Shown one piece after another: positions 55,904-64,000 of a stretch of 64,000 nucleotides of DNA. The notes below the pieces were generated by a model. It saw only the letters and a program-made list of their open reading frames with translations. It ran no database searches and had not been told where the DNA came from. Source of the stretch: Paraconiothyrium sp. Pb-2020 (lineage: Eukaryota > Ascomycota > Dothideomycetes > Pleosporales > Didymosphaeriaceae); NCBI GenBank assembly GCA_022419385.1, contig JAJUBI010000008.1, positions 1,054,001 to 1,118,000 of the forward strand, given 5' to 3'. Position 1 is the first letter of the stretch. Each line of letters starts with the position of its first letter. The translations under genes and the position numbers were made by a program.

Positions 55904-58858
55904 TTACGCAACATCCACAAATGCCCTTTTCTTCTTGCTCCCACCCTCCTCTGCTTTCTCCACGTCCTCCAACCGCACGATACCCCTGTCGTCCACTCTT
56001 TCACCCACAAACCGCAGAGCCGCCACATTGAACCCGATCAAGTCTTTGTCTCCGCCGAGCGTCCTCCTCAAATCATTTCTCATATTCTCCAGCACGCTCT
56101 TGAGTTCCCTCGAAGCAACAATTTGCCGCTGGTGCGTCTTCAGCATGAAGAACAGTACGCGGCAGGTGAGTGTGACGTTCCATCGTCGCTGCACCCAGAT
56201 GGAGAGGAAGGTGAAGAGCGCAGGGAGCGAGGAGAAGGGTAGCACGAGGAGCGCGTCGTGCAGCTGGGCAGCGGGAATCTTGGAGAGCGTATTGAGGACG
56301 TGGCGCTCGGCGCTCACGTTGTTGAGTGCCAGGAAGAGCGGGTTCCGCTGGGGCGGCGCGAGAGAAGGGTTCGTTTCCTTTTGCTTGGTCCACGCGCGGA
56401 CGAGATGCAGGTCTTCGAGGCCGAGGTCGAGCGCTTCTTGTATGCGTTCGCCGGCGGTGAGGGTAGAAGTTGTTTGCTTGGAGGCGGCGCCGACCTCGGG
56501 GGCTTCAGCGCCGTTGAGCAACGGGTCCTCGTCTTCGAGGGAGGTTGCGAGTGTGTTCTCGTACAGCTCTTCGAGTTCCTTCTCGCGCTCTTCTTCGAGG
56601 AAAATCGGCTCGTCGGTGCGCGTCCAGATGCGCATACTCTTGTCGTGACTAGCAGTAACGACGAAGTCGCCCGTGCGGCTCATGGCCATAGCCCAGATCT
56701 CGCCATGGTGGCCGCGCAGTTTCTGAATCTGCTCGAACTTGTCGGCATCCCAGGTTTTTAAAACACGGTCTTTGGAGGCGCTGAACAGAATGTGTTTCTC
56801 GTCGGCTTGTACAGGGTGCGGTATGAAGGAGACGTTGAGGATGGAGTCTTCGTGGGCAAAGAGAGCCTTGTGGCAGTCTCCAAAGTCGAGGCCCCATAAG
56901 CGGATGTTCTTGTCGGCGGAGGACGTGGCAATTAGCTTGGAGTCACTTGATATCGACATGTTTAGCACGGGGAGCTTGTGGCCGTAGAGATTCAGGAAGA
57001 GCTTCAGCGAGTCGACGAAGAAGACTTTGACGGTGTTGTCCATTGTGGCAACGGCGAGAAGGCGCGAGTCGGGCGAGAAGTGCACGTTGAGAACGTCGTC
57101 GTTTACCTTCAGAATGCGTGACTGAACGAGCTTGAGGCGTGGCATTGTGCGCTTTGTACCTGGAATTTCCTCTTGCACAATCTCAAAATCCCAGAACTTG
57201 ACAGTCTTGTCTGCGCCTCCAGTGATGAGAGATTTGCCGTCGGGGTGCACTTGTAATGTCCAGACTGTGCCTTCGTGTGCGGAAATCTTGTCGAGCAGAG
57301 ACGAAGCTGCGATGTCGTAGAGCTCAATGTCGCCGTCCTTGGTGCCGACTACGACGATTTTGTCTCCTGGCAAGAACGCCGCGCATAATGCCTTTCCACA
57401 CTCTAGCGTACGAAGACAATTCTGTGTTCGAACATTCCAGATCTTGAGTCCTCCGTTCGCAGACTTGCCGCTCGAAGCAGAAGCTAGCATGCGATCATCT
57501 GAGCTTAGTGCTAACGCGCGGATATCCTGTCTGTGGCCCGCGAGCTCGACCGACAAGGCACGATTGTATTCGGGCTCCTCTTCGCTCTTAGATTTCGACT
57601 TCTTGGGTACCTCATATACATCAAGAAGGTTACTGTCGGTCCCAACCAACAATTGCAGTTTTTTCGATCTGCCTTCCATCCACGAGATTGACCTAACTTT
57701 GCCTCCACCAGATGTTAACCGTACGGTGACATATGGAACGATAATGTCTCCTATCGCTGCATCTGCCAGGCTTACATCTTCTTCCGCTTCCGGCATTTCA
57801 CCATCCGCTTCGTTCTTTGCCTTTTCCCGCAGTCTTTTCCGTTTTCTTGACAACGCTTTTTGAACTTCCTTTTCGCTTCGTATCCGCCATAGTTCGACGG
57901 CTCTTTCTGAGCCATGCACAGCAATGTAATCAGACTTTGCGTGGTAGGCAATTCCAAGCGTCCGGTCTTTGCCCTGACGATACAGAGTTCCTCTCTCGTG
58001 TAAATAGCGCTGTTCCGCACCTTCGCCGACGGATGAGACCGCTTGTCCCAGACCAGCAAGATCAATGGTCCATATCCTCAGCTCGCCATCGTTCCCAGCA
58101 GTCATGCAGCTGTTACCGTCCAGAGATACACCTAGCGCCCAGCACTCTCCATTAGTTTGTGCGACATGCGTTTCAATGCAATGCTGACTGTTCACGTCCC
58201 AGATCTTTATCAGAGCGTCCTTGCTCGTAGAGAGTAGAAATGCTTGGTCTGTGTCCATCTCCGCATCTTCACCATCCGCCTCCTCCTGTGCTGCCTTTGT
58301 TGGGTGTAAAAACTGAAGTCCAGTGACCTCCCCCTTGTGCCCTCGAAGCTTGAACAGCCCGACTTCAGAAACCAAATCCCAGACGACAATGTCAGTGTCT
58401 TTTGAACCACTGGCAAGGCGTACACCGGATCGGTCGAAGGCGAGCATAGTAACGGCCGACTTGTGTCCATTGAAGCTGATTACAACCGTTGCGGTCCTGG
58501 AATCCCATACTCTTATGCTTCCGTCTGCGTATCCCACAGCAAAGAGGTCTGTGTCCACGTTACTCCGACTGATTACTGTGACTTGTTCCGTGCACGATGA
58601 ATCGCGCCATGTGCTCAGCAATTCGCCTTTCTTGACATCCCAGCACAGCACTGCTTCATTTGCGGCTGCATATGCGCGGCCGGCGCCTGCGGATCGGCTA
58701 GATCCAGGTTGCGAGAGGCCTTCGGAGGTCCATACAATATTGGAGGTAGCGGTCGCAACGACACCAAAAGCATCCGTCTGCTCGTATTTACTGGTCTTGT
58801 TAGTTGTGGCTCTACTCTCACGCAAGAAAGAGTGGCTTACTTATACGTCTTGACCATG
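55904..58858 (-). CDS. utp12: U3 snoRNP/SSU processome protein UTP12 (DIP2/WDR3)
   Basis: UTP-B subcomplex protein of the small-subunit processome, needed for 18S pre-rRNA processing in the nucleolus. A 17-nt first coding exon (58858-58842: MVKTY plus two bases) is followed by a 51-nt intron with an AACTAAC branch and a single large exon (58790-55904), 967 aa. Two WD40 propellers are evident, with repeats such as YADGSIRVWDSRTATVVISF, SGSKDTDIVVWDL, SLITGGADKTVKFWDF and VTASHDKSMRIWTRTDEPIF. The C-terminal Utp12 domain follows (RSVLENMRNDLRRTLGGDKD-like region) and a basic tail with KKKRAFVDVA. An acidic insert (NEADGEMPEAEEDV) lies near residue 340. It is divergent from ARPC2 across 298 bp. 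Confidence 0.95.
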
Positions 58859-59156
58859 TTGCGCAAGGGAAAGAAACTGGGGTATCAAGAGGGAAAGAAC
58901 AACGAAATAGATCGGCGACCGCACAATATCAGTCCTGCATCACCTTGGACGTTCAATGAATGTGCCACTTGGAATGGAAAGTTCAGTGGACTTTTTCTGA
59001 AGCTCGAACTTTTGGCGAAAACCCCACAAGTGCAGCCACGCTAGCTGCGCCACAGCCCACTCGACGAACATCACACCTCCGACCTCCGCGCCAATTCCAG
59101 CTCCCCCGCCATACGCCAGACCGACCGCCTACCAACGAATAGGGACACCGGCAGCC

Positions 59157-60260
59157 ATGCTTCTTCTCGACTACCAGAACGTCCTCATCGAGTCGTTGCT
59201 TACAGAGCGATTCACAGGGTGCGCAGTGTCCCGCAGAGGGAGCCTACGGCTAGCTAGCTAACAGGTAGCAGCGGAGCACCCACTTCAATCGACCAGGTCG
59301 TGTCCGACTTCGACGGCGTCACATTCCACATTTCCACTCCCGAATCCAAGACCAAGATCCTTGTCTCCATACACGTCAAGTGCTTCGCCGAGCTGGTCCA
59401 ATACGGCGCCCAGGCTGTTCTAGAGCGCGAATATGGACCCTACATCGTGGCCCCAGAGTCGGGCTATGACTTTTCGGTGCAGGTAGACCTTGAGAATCTT
59501 CCGGAGGATCAGGGTAAGCTCTGAACCATACTGCATCGAATTCGGGTTTAACGCCATGCAGAAGGAAAGGATGACCTGGTCAAGCGCATATCACTGCTCA
59601 AGCGTAATGCTATGGCTGCACCTTTTGAGCAAGCTTTCGACGAGTTCCAGCATCTACAAGAGGAGGCTTCGAAATACACGTCTGAGTCAGCGCCACAAGG
59701 TGTCAAGGAGGGCGGCGAAGTACGGGCGATCCACTACCGAGAAGAGGAAGCTATCTACATTAAGGCCAGCCACGACAGAGTTACTGTCATTTTCTCCACT
59801 GTGTTCCGAGAAGAAACGGACAGGATCTTTGGCAAGGTTTTCCTGCAAGAGTTCGTTGACGCACGACGGAGAGCAATCCAGAATGCGCCGCAGGTACTGT
59901 TCAGGAACGATCCTCCGCTAGAGCTCCAAGGCATTCCGGGTGTCGACAACTCCGGCTCAGCTGACATCGGCTACATTACCTTCGGTCAGTCCTCGAGTAT
60001 CTTAATTTCAATTGTTACTGATTGAAATAGTTTTATTCCCTCGTCATCTCACGAACCAGCGACGAGCAGACGTCATCTCACATATCCAAACCTTCCGCGA
60101 CTATTTCCACTACCACATTAAAGCTTCCAAGGCCTATATTCACTCGAGGATGCGAAAGCGGACAGCCGACTTCCTGCAAGTGTTGCGCCGCGCTCGACCA
60201 GAGGCAGAGGAGAAGGAGCGCAAGACTGCAAGTGGACGTACGTTCAAGGTACAATCGTGA
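59157..60260 (+). CDS. arc35: Arp2/3 complex subunit 2 (ARPC2/ARC35)
   Basis: Structural core subunit of the actin-nucleating Arp2/3 complex at cortical patches. Exons 59157-59218, 59269-59513, 59562-59984 and 60031-60260 give 319 aa, the usual family length. Landmarks are MLLLDYQNVLIESLLTERFT, VVSDFDGVTFHISTPESKTK, DDLVKRISLLKRNAM, the VTVIFSTVFREETDRIFGKV core and FLQEFVDARR. The end is the long helix FRDYFHYHIKASKAYIHSRM, then RKRTADFLQVLRRARPE. The first intron acceptor must be the TAG ending at 59268 rather than the CAG four bases earlier, because only it keeps the frame. Confidence 0.95.
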
Positions 60261-60616
60261 GAGCTTCACCTTTGGTAGCCTGAATTTAGTTTACTCGCGT
60301 CTGCATCGGGTGGCATCTAGATTGGTGAGTGAGGAAGCACTGTGTACGTTCATATGGTTCTGGCTGTTGAACCGCAAGGACAAGATAGCATGTCGGTGGT
60401 ACGATGTTATCACAACCCTCGTAGCGAATCAAGAAAACATTACCTAAAACTTAGCACATCGTTCTACCTTTTATCTCGCGGGTGCACACTGCCACTCAGG
60501 GCGGTTGCCAGCGCTATCTCCTAAGATGGAAAGGCGGTGAGAGCGATCCCGGCAGAACTTTTTGGCGCGCCTCTCCGCTTGATTCTCACCCCTCTTCGCT
60601 TGCACCACGGCATGTT
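60261..60616. promoter_or_regulatory. DUS2 upstream region
   Basis: These 356 bases separate two genes on the same strand. I see no further gene and no TATA box. Confidence 0.55.
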
Positions 60617-62013
60617 ATGATACGATCTGCTCTCCGCAACGTCACAAGAGCCATGGCATCTCCGGATCCAAAGCGCATCCCAATCCCCAGGAATGGCGTC
60701 GACTACCGCGGCAAAGTGGTTCTTGCGCCCATGGTGCGCTCAGGCGAATTGCCATCGCGGCTACTGGCGCTGAAATACGGCGCAGACTTGGTATGGGGTG
60801 CGTCGCATAGGACTAAACATATCTTCGGCCTCTGCTAATACTGGTTCAAGGCCCAGAAACTATTGATCGCGCCCTCATAGGCACCACTCGCCACGTCAAC
60901 CCGCACACCTCTACCATCGAATTCACACGCCTGCCTACTTCGAAAGTGAAGAATCCTACACTCGACCCTGAGATGCGCGAAAGCGTGATATACCGCATTC
61001 ACCCCGAGCTCGAGAAAGGCAAGCTCATCTACCAAATCGGAAGCGCAAACCCGGAGCTCGCCGTTCAAGCCGCAAAGTTAGTCGCTCCGGATGTTGCAGG
61101 AATCGACCTCAATTCTGGATGTCCAAAGCCGTTTTCAACAGCTGGCGGAATGGGTGCTGCGCTGCTCAAGACTCCGGATCTGCTATGCAATATCCTTACA
61201 AGTCTGGTCGAAGAGGTGGGCAAGCCGTTTGAGATCGGAATCAGCGTGAAGATACGGATTTTGGACAAGCCGGAGGATACAGAAGCGCTCGTAAGGAGAT
61301 TGGTGAAGACTGGCATCACAGGCTTGACCGTGCACTGCCGGACCACGCCTATGCGGCCTAGGGAAAGGGCCATCAGGGATCAGCTGAAGATGGTGGGCGA
61401 CGTGTGCAGAGAAGCAGGTGTCGCCTGCTTGATGAACGGCGATGTAACATCAAGAACCGAAGCACTCAAGCTTGCCGAGGAATTCGGCGTCGACGGTGCA
61501 ATGATTGCGACGGAAGCGGAGAAGAACCCCAGCTGCTTCAGGCCAGACGCAGAAGGAGGACCGCACGAGTGGCGATCGCAGTGGAAGACAGTAGTCACGG
61601 AGTACATGCGGTTCGCGCTGCAGGTCGAGAACCGCTGGGGCAACACAAAGTATCTGCTCGGTCAAATGATCCCTGGAAAGGACAAGTGCTACCAGGCCAT
61701 GAACAAGGCCAAGTGCTACGCAGATGTCATCCAAGCGTTGGGCCTGCAAGATGTAGATAATCTGCTCGAGCAAGCAAAGACAGTGGACGAGCATTTAGGG
61801 ATACCACCCCAGGAATCGAGGGCTTCGAAAAGAGCAAGGGTGAAGGAGGCAAAGCCCGAAAATGAGAAGAAACACACACATGAGCAGAAAGAGAAGCGGC
61901 GAGCAGACGCGGAGAACGACCAGGCAGCGAAACGGGTCAAACTTCCTGAGGCGCCAGCAGAACTTGCGGTCTTGCCGCAGGAATCGTCTGCTCCTGCGGC
62001 GTTGAGTGTATAG
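60617..62013 (+). CDS. dus2: tRNA-dihydrouridine synthase 2 (DUS2/SMM1)
   Basis: Flavoenzyme that reduces U20 of tRNAs to dihydrouridine. Exons 60617-60797 and 60851-62013 give 447 aa. The intron ends in AAG after a TGCTAAT branch. The TIM barrel shows YRGKVVLAPMVRSGELPSRL (FMN site), GIDLNSGCPKPFSTAGGMGA with the catalytic Cys (about 151), TGLTVHCRTTPMRPRERAI, CLMNGDVTSRTEAL and FGVDGAMIATEAEKNPSCF. The helical tRNA-binding domain follows, then a highly charged Lys/Glu/Arg tail (from about 380) that suggests nuclear localisation. The first 12 residues before the second Met may form a weak mitochondrial presequence; the start could instead be at 60653. No double-stranded RNA-binding domain is present, as in fungi. 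Confidence 0.94.
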
Positions 62014-62690
62014 ATTTACCCTAGTAGTGTGAAGGGAAGGGAAACTGTTTCTGCATAGCATGGGTGGGTATAGACGGCGTATAGGCTGGGCTGCGATCTA
62101 CTATTCGCGTTCGGGGGGACCCTAAGACACATCCGATAGCAATTACTGGTAGAGCATCCATGATTCACATAACATTTTGGCGGAATCGGAGGGTTACTCA
62201 AGCTGAGTCCAAACTGCTCCTCGCGACTCTTCTTTCTTGCGATTCTCTAGATACACACAATCTAGGTAGTACATCTGCCTTCCTGTGGTAATTCAATTTA
62301 TTACAAGCACCTACCTCGGAACATCTGTCTCTGTACATCACAACACAGTTGAGAGCTTGTCGAACGATCTTGACGTCGTGCGCAGCGTATCATTTCCACA
62401 TCGAACGGACCATCGTCCGTCCTTGCTATGAACCATTATACACATCGCAATGCAACGCAATGCAATGCCAGCCCAAGCCAACGCGCAAAAAGTATGCTCA
62501 TGCAAGCGCTGCTCCATGCACGTAGAAAGTCCTCCAACACATCAAAAGTGCACCGTGCAGTAGGGAATATACACAAAACCACTTCGGCCCGCCAAATCGT
62601 AAATACAGACGCAGTCCCAGAAGAGTGTGCGTGAATGTGATGTGGTAATGGAATGAAGCGCTGGAGGAATCGAATGTCGTTAACCGACTA
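62014..62690. other. Convergent intergenic, DUS2 / creB
   Basis: 3' flanks of two convergent genes. A small CAATG/CAACG-rich patch lies at 62446-62470. No gene is seen. Confidence 0.55.
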
Positions 62691-64000
62691 CTACAGATGG
62701 AACGTCGACTTCTTCCGTCCCAAACTGAACCTGTTCTTCTTTTCCTTTTCTCCCGGTGTGCCATGCAGCGTCTGTTCCGCTTCTGGCACGACCGGCGTAC
62801 TCGGCATCTCCGGTTCGTCCTTCTTGTCCTCTTTTCCTCCCGACCAGAACTTCGGCTTATGTCTCAGACTCATACTACTGTGTCTGAACCTGCTGAGGCC
62901 ACCGCCCTTGCTGATGCTACCGAGCCCATTCGCGCTTTTCTCTTTTTCATGGGTATCAGTGCCGCTATCTGTGCCGCGCTTCTTGGACTCTTCTGTTGCC
63001 GTCTCGCGCGATGCGGCGAGCGCTGCTCGCAGGTCATCCTCTTGCTTGCGGTACATGTCTCGGCGTTGAGTTTCCAGTTCCTTGCGCTTGGCTTTGGCTT
63101 GTTTTTCGAGTTCTTTCTCCATGGCTTTGCGCTCCTTCTCTTCCTTAGCTTTCTCTTTCTTGGACGCTACATTACTTTGCCGTTTGCCTAGTATTGGTAC
63201 GCTGGTCGTGATGTGATCCAGGGTGTTATTGTGGTCGGTTGTGGGGAGAGGCGGTGCTGTTGCAGCGTGGTCGAGACTCGCAAACTGGTCATCCTTCTCC
63301 ACGGTTGGTGTTGTTGCGAGATTGTGGCCGTGGCCGTGGCCGTAGCCGTTCGCGAGACCATGGCCATTCGCCTTAGGCGTGGTGACAGAGACAGGCTCGA
63401 CGTGAACCTCGGCTGCCTGCTTTGCAGCTGCCAGGCTCTCCTCCTCTTGCTCCTTCATCATCGCCTCTTCAGTCGTCTCCTGGTAGAAAAGTACGTATGC
63501 GCATGCCAGCTGGTCTTCGCCTCCAAAAAAGCGGCGCACGTACGCCTTGTCCACCGGCTCCACCATCTCATCGTCAAAAAGAAGCCAACCGCGATCCTGT
63601 TTTTTTATTATCGAGACATAATGTCCGTGATATGGGCCACCTCCGATGTGGACCACTATAGCGTAAAGCTCGTAGAGTCGATCGGGATCTTCCGCATCGT
63701 CTGTTGTATTGAATAACCGGAGGTAATATGGGTACACAACGCGATGGAAGAGCTTTTGTAACCGTTGTAGGTCTTCGGTGTACTTGAAGCGTTTGAGATG
63801 TAAGGCCAGGATCTTTGGGAGTCTCTTGATCTTCATGCGTTTTTCTGCCTCTTGCAAGCCACCGCACTTGTCGCAGTGGAATTTATTTCGTTCGCAAAGC
63901 ATTTCCTCTTCAGAAAACTTCCGTAAGCAGCTCGTTACCGATGAATGTTGTTCCAAATCCACCGATAAATCTAGGAACGCCTCATCTCGCTGGGAAGTGT
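62691..64000 (-). CDS. creB: Ubiquitin C-terminal hydrolase creB (3' part)
   Basis: Deubiquitinase; Aspergillus CreB acts with CreC in carbon catabolite repression. The frame is open to the right edge of the window (64000), so the N-terminus with the Cys box is missing; 436 C-terminal codons are present. Visible: the finger region with paired cysteines (FHCDKCGGLQEAEKRMKIKR), LPKILALHLKRFKY, and the His box GGGPYHGHYVSIIKK with WLLFDDEMVEPV, the catalytic His and Asp part. Beyond the catalytic domain come a Gly-His repeat (GYGHGHGHN), a long charged coiled coil (EKAKEEKERKAMEKELEKQA) and a basic end (NRFSLGRKKSTFHL). This tail architecture is why I call creB rather than another USP. Confidence 0.85.
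   Translation of the reverse strand, partial: TSQRDEAFLDLSVDLEQHSSVTSCLRKFSEEEMLCERNKFHCDKCGGLQEAEKRMKIKRLPKILALHLKRFKYTEDLQRLQKLFHRVVYPYYLRLFNTTDDAEDPDRLYELYAIVVHIGGGPYHGHYVSIIKKQDRGWLLFDDEMVEPVDKAYVRRFFGGEDQLACAYVLFYQETTEEAMMKEQEEESLAAAKQAAEVHVEPVSVTTPKANGHGLANGYGHGHGHNLATTPTVEKDDQFASLDHAATAPPLPTTDHNNTLDHITTSVPILGKRQSNVASKKEKAKEEKERKAMEKELEKQAKAKRKELETQRRDMYRKQEDDLRAALAASRETATEESKKRGTDSGTDTHEKEKSANGLGSISKGGGLSRFRHSSMSLRHKPKFWSGGKEDKKDEPEMPSTPVVPEAEQTLHGTPGEKEKKNRFSLGRKKSTFHL

Overview
This window is nuclear DNA of a filamentous ascomycete (Pezizomycotina). The genes carry short spliceosomal introns (about 45-80 nt, GTRAGT-type donors, CTRAY branch sites). There is an flbC-type conidiation regulator and a creB-type deubiquitinase, and a lone 5S rRNA gene sits outside any rDNA array. 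The class (Dothideomycetes or Eurotiomycetes) cannot be fixed from the sequence alone. All exon structures were worked out by hand from reading frame, splice sites and remembered family sequences; no search was run.

Layout. 1-15 kb is housekeeping: ribosomal protein L3 (-), PP2A regulatory subunit B (+), a YEA4-type UDP-GlcNAc transporter (+), a PMT4-type protein O-mannosyltransferase whose frame is broken in four places (+), and AMP deaminase (-). 15.4-18.9 kb holds one unrecognised gene with an unclear 5' end and then gene-poor DNA. 18.9-26.1 kb holds methylene-THF dehydrogenase MTD1 (-), MET18/MMS19 (+), RPF2 (-) and monothiol glutaredoxin GRX4 (+), arranged as two divergent pairs. MET18 and GRX4 both belong to cytosolic iron-sulphur metabolism.

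26-38 kb is the accessory-looking part. It has a two-exon gene interrupted by one stop codon, a small secreted cysteine peptide with a basic cleavage site, the 5S rRNA gene, a GNAT acetyltransferase, and a Baeyer-Villiger-type flavin monooxygenase preceded four bases upstream by a 104-residue ORF on the same strand. A heavily glycosylated orphan membrane protein closes this part.

38-64 kb returns to conserved genes: the tiny four-exon YOS1 (-), a 1362-residue hybrid histidine kinase (+), flbC (+) behind 4.4 kb of apparently non-coding DNA, EAF6 (-) and TFIIS (+) as a divergent pair, UTP12/DIP2 (-) and ARPC2/ARC35 (+) as another, DUS2 (+), and the 3' part of creB (-), which runs off the right edge.

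Three recurrent features of gene structure stand out. Several genes begin with a very short first coding exon (10, 14 and 17 nt). Several introns end in AAG rather than CAG or TAG. Indel damage is confined to PMT4 while the other genes read cleanly.
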